From the NCBI RefSeq assembly GCF_005502885.1, contig NZ_SCMR01000015.1, positions 42,795 through 106,794 on the forward strand: a stretch of DNA of 64,000 bases, given 5' to 3'. The position numbers and the translations under genes were made by a program. The notes below the pieces were generated by a model that saw only the letters and a program-made list of their open reading frames with translations, was not told where the DNA came from and ran no database searches. Source of the stretch: Microbacterium sp. 2FI (lineage in GTDB: Bacteria; Actinomycetota; Actinomycetes; Actinomycetales; Microbacteriaceae). Shown one piece after another: positions 25,630 to 35,546 of this stretch. Each line of letters begins with the position of its first letter. The first letter of the stretch is position 1.

Positions 25630-26658
25630 ATGTCGAACTCTCACTCAACGTCACCACAAGAGGCGGGCGGCCAGCAGCCGGCGCCCGGCACTTCGTCGCG
25701 GAGAGCGACCGCACGCGATGTCGCCAGACTGGCAGGAGTCGCAACGGGGACGGTTTCGAACTTCTACAACCATCGAGAGCGACTTTCACCGGAAACCGCG
25801 GCGAGCATCGCCGAGGCGGTCAGGCTACTGGGATTCCTTCCGAGTGGTCCCGCCCGAGCGCTCGCGCGTGGTCGGGCGGAGATCATCGCAATGCTGGTCG
25901 ACCGGCACGCGGCAGATAGCTACGCCGCGTATGCGGAGGGCGCTATGCACCGCGCCGCTGCGGGCGGATTCACCCTCTTGCTTCATCCGCCTACCGCGCT
26001 CGACACGCAGAGTCAGGCTCGCATGTCTCAACTGCTCGACGCGAACAGGTTCGCCGGGGCGCTCGCCGCGCTGGGCGACGGCGCACCTCCGTTGTCGGCA
26101 GCGCCCTCACCCGCCCCGATTATTGCGGTGGGCATCGAGCGAGACACATCAAGCGGCTGCTCGGTCGTCGTCGATGAGGAACTCGGCGGACTGATCGCAG
26201 GCCGCCACCTCCTCAATCTTGGATGCCGCCGACTCCTCGTCGCGGGCGGCGGGGTTTCACCCCGAGCTTCCGCGCGAGCCGCCGGAATTCGACGCGCGGT
26301 GCAGGAGTTCACCAACGCGGAGTGGGTCAATGACTGGGCTGCCAAGCTCAACTCGACCGGCGAACAGTCGCAGAGTGCTCAGATCCGGGAGCCGGACGGG
26401 CTCATCGTGATGCGACTGGACTCCGGCGGCACGACGAAGGACGCACTGCCGATGTCGACGGGGAAATCCCGGAATCTGCCGACCGTGGCCTTTGACGATC
26501 GCGCACTCTCGAACGACGCACTCCCGCAGGTCGTCCACATCCTGCCGGCCGCGGAGCAGATGGGGTCAACAGCCGTCGACCTCCTGCTTCAGGAGCTCGA
26601 CGACCCCCTGCACGATCATGTCGTCGTTGCGGTCTGCCCAGAGCTGCTCGAAGGCTAG
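25630..26658 (+). CDS. LacI-family transcriptional regulator 2
   Basis: LacI-type regulator of 342 residues, with an N-terminal extension of about 23 residues before the helix-turn-helix (TARDVARLAGVATGTVSNFY). Its recognition helix VATGTVSNFYNH differs from the other two LacI proteins, so it may read a different operator. The ligand-binding domain is less conserved than in regulators 1 and 3 (for instance GVSPRASARAAG near residue 210). The end overlaps the convergent nucleotidyltransferase gene by four bases. Confidence 0.88.
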   Translation: MSNSHSTSPQEAGGQQPAPGTSSRRATARDVARLAGVATGTVSNFYNHRERLSPETAASIAEAVRLLGFLPSGPARALARGRAEIIAMLVDRHAADSYAAYAEGAMHRAAAGGFTLLLHPPTALDTQSQARMSQLLDANRFAGALAALGDGAPPLSAAPSPAPIIAVGIERDTSSGCSVVVDEELGGLIAGRHLLNLGCRRLLVAGGGVSPRASARAAGIRRAVQEFTNAEWVNDWAAKLNSTGEQSQSAQIREPDGLIVMRLDSGGTTKDALPMSTGKSRNLPTVAFDDRALSNDALPQVVHILPAAEQMGSTAVDLLLQELDDPLHDHVVVAVCPELLEG

Positions 26659-27440
26659 CGATACTCGCCGGGAACGGCACCGGTCAGCCAGGACAGTTCG
26701 TTCTGCTCCACGAACAGCGAAAGAGTCTGGGTGCTGCTAATCGACCATGGCCGATGCGCTTCCATGGTTTTCAGCAATGCGCCCGCTGTCTGGGCGCTCG
26801 GCTCCGTAAGCAGGCGCGAACAGAGCTGCGCAAAGCCGATCGGCGCGTCCGGTAGGCCGGCGACAAGCGATTGGAGGTATTTGTTCCCCCGAAACAGGAT
26901 CCGGCTGTCCGCGAGCAGAGCCCGACCGGCCGCCTGCACAGCATGGACAGCAGCCCACCGCAACAGGTACTCGTCGGCGAGCGCATCACCCTGCGGAGCG
27001 AAGTAGCCCGCGTAGAGACGGAGTTGCGCAATGAAGGTTTCGGTCTTCTCGATCCAAGCAGCCTCGGGCACCTCGACGATACGTGAAAGCTGCGTGACGA
27101 AGTCCGTCCCGCGAGTCCATGCAACGCGCGCGTCGACGAACGACGCTCGTGTGGGGTCATCCGCGCGCGACTCGGCCATTTCGAGGTAGCTCGGCGAGAC
27201 GAGCTTCACGTCGACGTAGCCGCCCGTGTACGTCGCCACTCCGTAGTCGACGTAACTCAGTTGATTGCGAAATCGGGCTTGCTCGAATTCGCTCTCGTCG
27301 ACAACCAGGTAGACGTCGACATCGGAGTCGATACGTTCCACCCCTCGGGCTATCGAGCCGACGAGAATGACTCCTTGTGCTGCTGCTTCCTTCTCCCGCG
27401 CCGCGACGAACGCGCGGAGGGTGTCTTCATGATGCTGCAA
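26655..27440 (-). CDS. nucleotidyltransferase-domain protein
   Basis: Protein of 261 residues with a pol-beta-type nucleotidyltransferase core: GSIARGVERIDSDVDVYLV at residues about 28-46 gives the GS motif and the DxD metal pair. The C-terminal half is helical and resembles HEPN-like or kanamycin nucleotidyltransferase partners. It starts with TTG at 27440, nine bases after the rhamnosidase stop, with TAAGGG overlapping that stop as a ribosome binding site. It is the last gene of the sugar operon. Its role there is unknown. Confidence 0.75.
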   Translation of the reverse strand: MQHHEDTLRAFVAAREKEAAAQGVILVGSIARGVERIDSDVDVYLVVDESEFEQARFRNQLSYVDYGVATYTGGYVDVKLVSPSYLEMAESRADDPTRASFVDARVAWTRGTDFVTQLSRIVEVPEAAWIEKTETFIAQLRLYAGYFAPQGDALADEYLLRWAAVHAVQAAGRALLADSRILFRGNKYLQSLVAGLPDAPIGFAQLCSRLLTEPSAQTAGALLKTMEAHRPWSISSTQTLSLFVEQNELSWLTGAVPGEYR

Positions 27441-27449
27441 GCTGTGCCC

Positions 27450-29750
27450 TTAGAGCCGAGCTGCAACTGGCGCTGTGAGGAGGATCTCGTGGACGCCCGG
27501 TTCCAGTTCCACCTCACCGAGCCGGTCGTCGATGTACACTCCCACGGTGCCAGCGGGAACGACAACGGTGGCACGGACGTCGCCGTTGTCGCGCGACCAT
27601 CTCACGGAGGCGTCGCCGAACGGCGTTCGCAGGGTGGCGGCCGCCCACTCCAGCGCGTTTCCGGGCTGGGGCGAAAAGAGGATGCGACGATACCCGGGCT
27701 CGAGCGGCGCAAGACCTGCAAGCGACCGGTGCATCCAATCGGCGACCGCGCCGAGCGCGTAGTGGTTGAAGCTCGTCATGTCACCGGGATTGATGGTGCC
27801 ATCGGGAAGCATGGAGTCCCAGCGCTCCCATACGGTGGTCGCACCCATCGTCACCGGGTAGAGCCAGGACGGGCAGTTCTCCTGGAGCAGAAGCCGGTGG
27901 GCGGTGTCGATGCTGCCGGTGGAAGTCAGCGCGTCCATGATGAACGGCGTGCCCGCGAACCCCGTCGAGATGTGGAAGTCGCTCTCGACAACGAGCTCCT
28001 CGAGCCGCGAGCCCGCCCACGCCAGGTCGTCGGATTCCAGAAGCCCGAACACAATCGCCAAGGCGTATACGGTCGTGCAGTCGCTGTGGATCCGCTGACC
28101 GCGGACGTAGGCCTGTCGGAACGAGGAACGCAGGTCATCTGCCATCCGATGGAATTCTTCCGCCTCCGCTTCCCGTCCGGTCAAAGCGGCCGACTCGGCA
28201 ACGATCTGCGCGGTCCGGAATGCGCAGGCGGTGGCGACGACGTACGGGTCTGCCTTCGCGTTCGCGGCCTCATGAGGCGGAGCGTCAGGGTCGAGCCAGT
28301 CGCCGAACTGGAACCCGGACTCCCAGATCCCCCGATCGGAGAGCAGCGACCGTACACGTCGTGCGTGCGCGGACATCGAGGGGAACGAGTCTTGAAGCAC
28401 GTCGAGGTCTCCGTATGCCTGCCACAACGCCCATGGCACCCAGGCTGCGGCGTCGCTCCACACTGCGGTGGAGTCGAGCGGCGAGAAAGCCGCGGGTATG
28501 CCCATGTACTTGAGAATGTCTGGGACGACGAACGGGACTATGCCGTCCTGGTGCTGCTGCTCGAGCGCCAGGTCACGGAGCCAGTCCTGTAGGAAGCCCT
28601 TCACGTCGTACAGGTACGCGGCTGTCGGGGCGAAAGCAGCAATGTCCCCGGTCCAACCCAGCCGTTCGTCCCGCTGCGGACAGTCGGTAGGCACATCGAG
28701 GAAGTTGCCGCGCATGCCCCACACCACGTTCTGATGCAGTCGGTTCAGCTGCTCGTTCGAGCACTCGAATGTGCCGATGCGCTGCAACTCGGAATGCACG
28801 ACGACGGCCGTCAAGTTCTCCGGGCGAACCGCTGCGAGGCCACCCGGCCACCCTTCGACCTCGGCATAGCGAAATCCGTGGAACGTGAACGTGGGCTCGA
28901 ACTCGTCTACTCCGCCGCTCAGCGTGAATTGATCTGTTGCCTGCGCTGACCGCAGCGGCCGTGTGCCGAGTTCAGCGTGCTCGAGCACCTCCGCATGGCG
29001 AATCGTAACGACATCCCCGACGTCACCCTGTACCTGCACCCGGATCCACCCGACGAGGTTCTGCCCGTAGTCGACGAGAACCTTTCCCGCAGGACTTTCC
29101 CAGATCCGCACCGGTGTGATCGTCTGCTGCCGGCGCACCGGCGGGCCGATGTATGGCTCCAGTTTGGCGAGGTCGACGTCAACCAGATGAGTCCCCACCC
29201 AGGCCGAGTCGTCGAATCCAACCCGGTTCCAGGCGATCTGCTGGCGCCGCGCGTCGATGTGTTGACCGTCGTACAGGCTGTTCGCAGTAGTAGCGCTTGG
29301 CCCGCAACGCCATGAGTCGTCGGTGACGATCCGCTGGACGTGTCCGTCGTCGAAGACAATCTCGATGTCGACAAGGGCGGCAAGTTCGGGACCATACGGC
29401 GGTGCACCACCGTGCCAGCCCAGCCGGCCCCGGTACCACCCGTTTCCCAGCGCAACGCCGATCGCAACCCGATTGTGGTCTGACTCGGAGAGAGACGCGG
29501 TGAGAATTGCCGTCACGTCGTACACCGCGAATCGCAGCCGCCACTCGTAGCTGCTCCATCCGGGAGTGAGGACGTCTTCCGAGACCGCCATACCGTTCAC
29601 GTACGCCTCAACGACACCGAGTGCGGAGAGCCGCATCGTGGCGTTCACGACAGGTCCGTGGCCCGCATCGAGGGCTACTTCGGTACGCAGGAGAGGTGAC
29701 CCGTCGAACTCCTCATCAGGGGCGGTGAAGGCGCCTTGGAATGCGTTCAC
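27450..29750 (-). CDS. alpha-L-rhamnosidase, GH78, short form
   Basis: GH78 enzyme of 766 residues beginning directly with the rhamnosidase N-terminal beta domain, so it lacks the first fibronectin-like domain of the 887-residue paralogue. The catalytic signature is DCPQRDERLGWTGDIAAF near residue 355. No signal peptide. It starts with GTG at 29750 in a GTGA overlap with the GH3 gene, so beta-glucosidase and rhamnosidase are made together. In the operon of the ABC importer it would trim rhamnose from imported oligosaccharide or glycoside. Confidence 0.94.
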   Translation of the reverse strand: MNAFQGAFTAPDEEFDGSPLLRTEVALDAGHGPVVNATMRLSALGVVEAYVNGMAVSEDVLTPGWSSYEWRLRFAVYDVTAILTASLSESDHNRVAIGVALGNGWYRGRLGWHGGAPPYGPELAALVDIEIVFDDGHVQRIVTDDSWRCGPSATTANSLYDGQHIDARRQQIAWNRVGFDDSAWVGTHLVDVDLAKLEPYIGPPVRRQQTITPVRIWESPAGKVLVDYGQNLVGWIRVQVQGDVGDVVTIRHAEVLEHAELGTRPLRSAQATDQFTLSGGVDEFEPTFTFHGFRYAEVEGWPGGLAAVRPENLTAVVVHSELQRIGTFECSNEQLNRLHQNVVWGMRGNFLDVPTDCPQRDERLGWTGDIAAFAPTAAYLYDVKGFLQDWLRDLALEQQHQDGIVPFVVPDILKYMGIPAAFSPLDSTAVWSDAAAWVPWALWQAYGDLDVLQDSFPSMSAHARRVRSLLSDRGIWESGFQFGDWLDPDAPPHEAANAKADPYVVATACAFRTAQIVAESAALTGREAEAEEFHRMADDLRSSFRQAYVRGQRIHSDCTTVYALAIVFGLLESDDLAWAGSRLEELVVESDFHISTGFAGTPFIMDALTSTGSIDTAHRLLLQENCPSWLYPVTMGATTVWERWDSMLPDGTINPGDMTSFNHYALGAVADWMHRSLAGLAPLEPGYRRILFSPQPGNALEWAAATLRTPFGDASVRWSRDNGDVRATVVVPAGTVGVYIDDRLGEVELEPGVHEILLTAPVAARL

Positions 29751-32140
29751 GAGGATTCTGCTTTCATCGTCGAGGACGTTGGGTATACCCGTGATCCGAG
29801 GGTCGCGCTTGCGGAAGCGCCGATGTCGGTGCTGGAAAGTCCCGCCTCGAAGAGGTATTGGCCTTCGATGACGCGGTAAGCGGCGTGCTCGGCGTCCCAG
29901 ATGGCCAGGTCTCTCAGTGGGATGGTCACGGATACTTTGGCACCTGCACCCGCGCCCAACTCGATCGGCGCGAATCCTACGAGGGTGCGGGCCGGACTCT
30001 CCGCCGCGGCTGGCGGTGTTTGGTACAGCTGCACGACGGTTCTTCCCACGCGAGCGCCATCGTTGCGGATTCGGACACGAACGTCGATTTGGCTCTCCGC
30101 CACCGTCAACGACTCGATACCCTCGATGGAGAACGCGGTGTATCCGAGTCCGTGACCGAAGGCGAAGGCCGGTCGGTGTTGATGGGCGTGGAACCAGCGG
30201 TATCCGACGAGCAGATCCTCTGAATAGTCGGCGACACCGTCGATGCCGGGATACTGGGCGAGCGTGCTGACAGGAGTCGTCTGTTCCGAGATGGGGAACG
30301 TAAGTGGAAGCCGGCCGCCCGGCTCCGCATCGCCGAACATCAGTCGAGCGAGAGCCGGGGCGAATCGCTCGCCAGGATTCCAGACGTGCAGCACTGCGGC
30401 AACGTCGTCGGCCCAGGGCATCACAATGGGTCCGGCGCCACAGGTGACGACCACGGTGTTTGGGTTGGCGCGCGCGATCTCTCGAACGAGGCGTTCCTGA
30501 TCGCCTGGCAAGGACAGCGACTCCACATCCATCGCCTCCCCACTGACCCGTCCGACCACGACGACGGCGACGTCGGCGGCGGTTGCCGCCTTTGCTGCGG
30601 CGGCGATCCTGTCATCGGGTTCGGCAAGGCCGACTTTGACACCCGGGGTCACGATCGGAGGGATCCGGAATGCCGGACCGCTCTGGTACTCGACACGCAG
30701 CGTCGCTGGGGTTCCGGCCTGAAGCATCACGGTCGCCTGCACCGGGTATTCGGGGCCGTGGATCATCGGTGACGCTTCTCGATACCCCGACGCGAGGAGC
30801 TCGTCGTTGAGGTAGAGGCTCGCCTCGCCGCCGAAGGTGAGACTGATCAGGTGTTCGCCCGTCAGTTCGGGGACGAACACTGCCGAGAGGACGGCCGACC
30901 AGTCTTCGGTGGCCGGGACCAGCGGCTCGTGGAGAGCGAACTGGTCCAGCGTTCGATGGGTGATCGCGCCCGTCGTTTCGTCAGTAATGGTCACGTCGAC
31001 CTGGCCGCTCCAAGTCGGCAGAGGGACGTCCCCACGCGATCCCGCAATAGTCGTGACCTCAACTGGCCCGCACTCGGCGAGCGCGTCGGCGAGCAACGCG
31101 ATCCGGGTGGGGCTCAGCGTTACCGCGGCCGAACCGCCCATCACAATGAGATGGTCGACGTTGTCAATTCCGACGAGCGCGATCGAGCCGATTGTGTCGC
31201 GGTCAAGCGGCAAGATGCCGCGGTTGGCAAGGAGGACGCTTCCACGTTCGAGGATCTCCTGCGCAAGATCTTGTGAGCGGTGATCGTCCACAGGCTCCGT
31301 CGTGGGTGGAGCCACTTTGACGTCAGCCTGCGCAACCGCCCATCGAGTGTGGCGCACGATGTCGTCGAGGCCCTGCTCGGAGAGTCCCCGGACCATCGCG
31401 TCGGTGCGGCCCGCAGTTCCGCCGAGGGCGGGAAAGTCCAGCCCTGCGGCGAGAGCACGGGCGTCGTCCCGAACGGCGTGTAGGAAGTCTGGAGTTATGA
31501 AGCCGTCCCAGCCCCATTCACGCAGGATGTTGAGGATATCGGTGCTCTCGGAGACATAGTCACCGCCGATCCTGTTGTAGGAGCTGAGGACCGCGCCCGC
31601 TCCGCCTGCCATCAGTGCACGCCGGAATGGCTCCGCATATACTTCACGCAGAGCGCGAGGCGTGACCTTCACATCGATCGCCGCGGTTCGGCGACCGAGT
31701 GGCCCGAGACCGGTGCGCAGGTACTCGAAGTTGTTTGCGACGAAGTGTTTGGGGACAGCGAGAACCCCCTGCGATTGGATGCCTCGGACGATGGCAGCGC
31801 CCACGTCCCCGACGAGGACGGGGTCTTCACCGAGCGCTTCGGCAATACGGCCGGCCCACGCTACACGAGCGATGTCGAGTCCCGGCGCGAGGATCCCGTT
31901 GCGGCCCGCCGCGAGACTTTCGCGGCCAAGTGCGATCCCAAACCGCTCTGCGAGGTCGACATCGAAGGATGCCGCGACCGCTAGGCCCGAGGGGAAGGCC
32001 GTCGCGCCGTCGGCGCCGCGGATTCCATTGGGTCCGTCGGTGTAGATCAGCTCGGGCAGATCCGCTGCGGGAAGGTCGTTGAGTGCAACCGCGATCTTCT
32101 GTTCGTGGGTCAGCGGTATGGCCGCGTTCAAATCTTCCAT
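29747..32140 (-). CDS. GH3 beta-glycosidase with PA14 insert (cytoplasmic)
   Basis: GH3 enzyme of 797 residues. The N-terminal barrel carries the nucleophile aspartate in GFITPDFLHAV. The alpha/beta sandwich follows, and a PA14 carbohydrate-binding module is inserted near residues 385-510 (EHLISLTFGGEASLYLN). The protein ends in a fibronectin-like domain. PA14-bearing GH3 enzymes often cut beta-glucosides of bulky aglycones. No signal peptide. It lies nine bases after the permease gene and overlaps the rhamnosidase start. Confidence 0.93.
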   Translation of the reverse strand: MEDLNAAIPLTHEQKIAVALNDLPAADLPELIYTDGPNGIRGADGATAFPSGLAVAASFDVDLAERFGIALGRESLAAGRNGILAPGLDIARVAWAGRIAEALGEDPVLVGDVGAAIVRGIQSQGVLAVPKHFVANNFEYLRTGLGPLGRRTAAIDVKVTPRALREVYAEPFRRALMAGGAGAVLSSYNRIGGDYVSESTDILNILREWGWDGFITPDFLHAVRDDARALAAGLDFPALGGTAGRTDAMVRGLSEQGLDDIVRHTRWAVAQADVKVAPPTTEPVDDHRSQDLAQEILERGSVLLANRGILPLDRDTIGSIALVGIDNVDHLIVMGGSAAVTLSPTRIALLADALAECGPVEVTTIAGSRGDVPLPTWSGQVDVTITDETTGAITHRTLDQFALHEPLVPATEDWSAVLSAVFVPELTGEHLISLTFGGEASLYLNDELLASGYREASPMIHGPEYPVQATVMLQAGTPATLRVEYQSGPAFRIPPIVTPGVKVGLAEPDDRIAAAAKAATAADVAVVVVGRVSGEAMDVESLSLPGDQERLVREIARANPNTVVVTCGAGPIVMPWADDVAAVLHVWNPGERFAPALARLMFGDAEPGGRLPLTFPISEQTTPVSTLAQYPGIDGVADYSEDLLVGYRWFHAHQHRPAFAFGHGLGYTAFSIEGIESLTVAESQIDVRVRIRNDGARVGRTVVQLYQTPPAAAESPARTLVGFAPIELGAGAGAKVSVTIPLRDLAIWDAEHAAYRVIEGQYLFEAGLSSTDIGASASATLGSRVYPTSSTMKAESS

Positions 32141-32149
32141 TTCGACGGT

Positions 32150-32980
32150 TCAGCCCTTCACCGCACCGGACGTCATGCCCGAAACGATCTGCCGGTTGAA
32201 GAAGATGTACATCAGCAGGGGCGGGATCGTGATGAGCAGGATGTTGGTGAAGAGCAGATTCCATTGACTGAGGTTCTGCGCAGAGAAGGTGTAGAGCAGC
32301 AGCTGGACGGTGGCGTTCTCATCGCCGGGCAGGAAGTACAGCGCGTACGTGAAGTCGTTGAAGATCGCCAGCGACTGCACCACGATCACGGTCACCATCA
32401 CCGGTCGGAGGAGGGGCAGTATGACCTTGAAGAACAGCCGCAGCGGTCCGGCACCATCGATGATCGCCGCCTCGTCCAACTCGCGCGGCACCGTTGACAT
32501 AAAGGCAGTGAAGAGGAGGATGCAGAACGGCAACCCAAACGCGATGTGCACCGCGATCAGCCCGCCCAGCGTCTTGAAGATCCCGAGCGTCTGCATCGCC
32601 CAGATTGTGGGAACGACCGCGGGCGGGATGATCAGCCCGGCGAGGACCAGAGCATTAATGAAGGGGTTCCACCGGCTCCGGCGGCGTTGGAGGACGAATC
32701 CGACCATCGCGGCCAGCACGACCAGGGCCGCGACGGAGACCACCGTGAGGATTGTGCTGTTGATGAAGGCGGTGACGAGCAGGAAGTCGCGGGTCTGGAA
32801 TACGGTGACGATGTTTTCCCAGAGCTGCCACTCGGTCGGCCACGTGAACTGCAGCAGCGACGCTTCCTGCTGCGACTTGGCAGCGATGAACAGGATGAAT
32901 GCGAACGGAACAATGAAGACGACGATCGAGAGGGCGATGGCGGTGATGCCGCCTCCCCAGCGCCAAGCAGTGTTTCTCAT
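32150..32980 (-). CDS. carbohydrate ABC transporter permease, MalG-like
   Basis: Membrane protein of 276 residues with six predicted helices and the cytoplasmic EAA loop ELDEAAIIDGAGPLRLFFKV that docks the ATPase. Second permease of a family 1 carbohydrate importer. The ATG at 32980 overlaps the stop of the first permease as ATGA; in-frame sequence further upstream belongs to that gene. No ATP-binding subunit is encoded in the window, so a shared MsiK-type ATPase elsewhere is expected. Confidence 0.94.
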   Translation of the reverse strand: MRNTAWRWGGGITAIALSIVVFIVPFAFILFIAAKSQQEASLLQFTWPTEWQLWENIVTVFQTRDFLLVTAFINSTILTVVSVAALVVLAAMVGFVLQRRRSRWNPFINALVLAGLIIPPAVVPTIWAMQTLGIFKTLGGLIAVHIAFGLPFCILLFTAFMSTVPRELDEAAIIDGAGPLRLFFKVILPLLRPVMVTVIVVQSLAIFNDFTYALYFLPGDENATVQLLLYTFSAQNLSQWNLLFTNILLITIPPLLMYIFFNRQIVSGMTSGAVKG

Positions 32981-33939
32981 GATTCCTTGCTCCCCCGATT
33001 GAGCCACGCCGAGAGCGGGAAGATGATTGCGGCGACGACGATGAACAGGATCACGTTTCCGGCGGTGGAGAGGCCGAAGAACCCCGCTTGGTACTGCTTG
33101 TAGATGACGGATGCGATGACATCGCTGCTGAAGCCTGGCCCACCCTTGGTCATGGTCCAGATCAGGTCGAACGAGCGCAGGCCGCCGATCAACGAGAGCA
33201 GAATGACGGTTGCCGTTGCCGGTCGCAGCAGCGGCAATGTCACGTGCCAGAAGTTCTGCCACGACGATGCGCCGTCCACCTTTGCTGCCTCGTTGTACTC
33301 CTGCGGAATGGCGGCGATGCCTGCGAGGTAGATCAGGGTGGCGAGGCCGACACCCTTCCAGACATCCACCATGGCCACAGAGAAGAGCGCCCACTGCGGG
33401 TCGGTCAGCCACCCAGGTCCTGTGATCCCGATGGCGGCCAGCGCCTGGTTCACGACGCCGTCAAACGGGTCGAGGAGGGCCTTGAAGGTGACACCGATCC
33501 CGATTGTGCTCACCAGAACGGGAAAGAAGATCACGCTGCGAAGGAAGCCGCGTCCGATCAACTGCGATGCGAGGAGGACTCCGAGCGCCATTCCGAGGAC
33601 GACCTTAGCGCCCGAGGTCAGGAACGCGTAGATGAAGGTGTTCGTGAAGCCGGCGACCAACGCCTGCTCGTTGAAGAAGGCGACGAAGTTGTCCAACCCG
33701 ATGAATTCGACGTCGAACAGCGTCCATCTCGTCAGCGCGAAGTAGAAGGACGCGCCGGTGGGGATTAGGAAGAGCAGCAGGTAGAAGATCCCGGCCGGCA
33801 GATAGAACCACATCGGGTAGGAACTGTTATTGCCGCCTGCGACTCGACCGCGCCACCTACGCCGCTTCTTCGGTCCGTCTGGCAGGTCGACCAGCAGCTC
33901 TGCTGCTGACGCGGCGCTCACCGCTGATGCCGTGCTCAT
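32977..33939 (-). CDS. carbohydrate ABC transporter permease, MalF-like
   Basis: Membrane protein of 320 residues with a charged N-terminus (about 45 residues) and six helices. The EAA loop is EYNEAAKVDGASSWQNFWHV. The start at 33939 follows GGAGAT; an open frame reaching 34251 overlaps the binding-protein gene and is not used. First permease of the importer, between the lipoprotein and the second permease. Confidence 0.94.
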   Translation of the reverse strand: MSTASAVSAASAAELLVDLPDGPKKRRRWRGRVAGGNNSSYPMWFYLPAGIFYLLLFLIPTGASFYFALTRWTLFDVEFIGLDNFVAFFNEQALVAGFTNTFIYAFLTSGAKVVLGMALGVLLASQLIGRGFLRSVIFFPVLVSTIGIGVTFKALLDPFDGVVNQALAAIGITGPGWLTDPQWALFSVAMVDVWKGVGLATLIYLAGIAAIPQEYNEAAKVDGASSWQNFWHVTLPLLRPATATVILLSLIGGLRSFDLIWTMTKGGPGFSSDVIASVIYKQYQAGFFGLSTAGNVILFIVVAAIIFPLSAWLNRGSKES

Positions 33940-34015
33940 ATCATCTCCATTGAAGTCTGCAAGGGGTGGGTTGGACGCCCTGGGGCGCCCAACCCACCGC
34001 TCTATTGGTGCTGGC

Positions 34016-35338
34016 CTACCAGCCCTCGAGGCCCAGTTGCTGGGCCTGCTTCTTGACATCCTCGTCGTACTGCGCTGCGCCCTCCTCAGCGGGAGTGATT
34101 CCCGAGCCGACTGCGACGGTGATCTGCTCGAGCGCAGGTCCCTTGATCGGGGACAGGAACTCGAGCGCGAGTCCGGTCTTGCCCTCGTCGAAGAACGGCT
34201 GCATGTCGGACACGAGCGCGGGAACGTCATCGGGCAGCGTGCAGCCCTCAACGACGAACGGACCGGTCGGGGCGATTTCTTCGCTCAGGATGTCGCATGC
34301 CTCGGGAGTCGTCAGGAAGTCCAGGAACTTCTTGGCTGCCTCGAGCTTGGCACCCTCGGTGGTCTTCGGGATGTAGGTCGCGCTCGGCATCCACACAGTG
34401 AGCCCGTTGGCGTCGCTCTCACGGGACGGGATCGGGAAGGTGCCGACGACGTCGACCGCATCCGGGTAGTTCGCGGCGATCGCTGACGCGGCGAAAGTGA
34501 GCATCGGGTAGTGGGCGCCTTCGCCGGTCGAAATCATGCGAATTCCGTCGTCATAGGTCGCGGAGGCGTAGTCCACGTTGAGGTAGCCGGCGTCGAAGAC
34601 GGCCTGCAGGTTCTGGAATCCTGCGAGCGCGGGCTCGTCGACGTACTTGGCTTCATTCGCGGTGTACTTCTCCGCCCAGTCGGGATCCACCGAAGACACG
34701 TTGAAGAAGTCGCCGAGCACGAACAGTTGCGAGGACCAGGTGTCGGCGTAGGTCTGGATGACCGGTGCAGCAAGCCCCGACTCTAGGATCGCGGCGTTGT
34801 TCGCCATGAAGTCGTCCCACGTGGTCGGAACCTCGAGACTGAGTTCCTCGTAGATGTCCTTGTTGTACAGCATCACGCCGCCCATGGACTGGCCGCCGGG
34901 CGCACCGTAGAGGCCGTTGTCCGTGGTGACCGTCTGAGTGAAGTTCTCATCGAGCTTGCCGACCCATGACTCGTCTGCGAGGTTCACAAGCGTCTCGTCA
35001 GGGTTCAGAGCCTGCAGCAGCGATCCGGTGTTGTAGAAGAACAGGTCGTTCATCTCGCCAGTCGAGAGTTTGGTCTTGATCAGGTTGTCACCGTCGGCGC
35101 CGGGCGGCCGGGTGTCGATCTCGATCGTGATGTCGGGGTTGCTCTCTTCGAACGCGGCGATCAGGGCCTCGTTCGTGGCAACGGTCTGCTCTCCGTTGTC
35201 TACGAGGTACGACAGCGTGACGCTGCCGTCCGAGTTCTCTTCGCCGCCGCCGGCGGAACAGCCGGCGAGGGAGAGCGCGAGCACGGATGCACCGGTGATC
35301 GACATCATCACCGCGCGCCGGGATCGATTGGCAAGCAT
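34016..35338 (-). CDS. extracellular sugar-binding lipoprotein of ABC importer
   Basis: Solute-binding protein of 440 residues. The N-terminus is a lipoprotein signal ending in LSLAGC, with Cys27 as the lipid anchor. The mature part has the family 1 extracellular-binding fold (LSYLVDNGEQ..., MLYNKDIYEELSLEVPTTWDDF). The ATG at 35338 follows a strong GGAGG. It heads the operon of two permeases, GH3, GH78 and the nucleotidyltransferase, with two operator copies upstream. The bound ligand is probably a rhamnose- or glucose-containing saccharide. Confidence 0.95.
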   Translation of the reverse strand: MLANRSRRAVMMSITGASVLALSLAGCSAGGGEENSDGSVTLSYLVDNGEQTVATNEALIAAFEESNPDITIEIDTRPPGADGDNLIKTKLSTGEMNDLFFYNTGSLLQALNPDETLVNLADESWVGKLDENFTQTVTTDNGLYGAPGGQSMGGVMLYNKDIYEELSLEVPTTWDDFMANNAAILESGLAAPVIQTYADTWSSQLFVLGDFFNVSSVDPDWAEKYTANEAKYVDEPALAGFQNLQAVFDAGYLNVDYASATYDDGIRMISTGEGAHYPMLTFAASAIAANYPDAVDVVGTFPIPSRESDANGLTVWMPSATYIPKTTEGAKLEAAKKFLDFLTTPEACDILSEEIAPTGPFVVEGCTLPDDVPALVSDMQPFFDEGKTGLALEFLSPIKGPALEQITVAVGSGITPAEEGAAQYDEDVKKQAQQLGLEGW

Positions 35339-35455
35339 TCTTACCTCCATGTAAGTGCGCAACTTCTTTGTTGTCGTTGCAGCGTGATTGCGGGTGCTCG
35401 ACTCAGGGCGACCGAAGTTGTCCGGAGTCGTTTGTAGCGGGCTACATCCCAAAGT

Positions 35456-35491
35456 GTAGACCGATCTACTAGACTTTGTAAACCGTTCCAC
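35456..35491. promoter_or_regulatory. promoter and two LacI-type operators (B3, B4) of the importer operon
   Basis: GTAGACCGATCTAC at 35456-35469 and GTAAACCGTTCCAC at 35478-35491. On the minus strand TTTACA (35479-35484) and TACACT (35455-35460) form a promoter with an 18-base spacer, so the first operator fills the spacer and -10 box. The region also serves the divergent rhamnosidase gene at 35547. A further palindrome, GTAGC-GG-GCTAC, is at 35434-35445. Confidence 0.7.
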
Positions 35492-35546
35492 TCGGAACGA
35501 GCGATTTCGCACCCCCAGGTGCATCACTCAGCGAGGAGTTGGCGTC

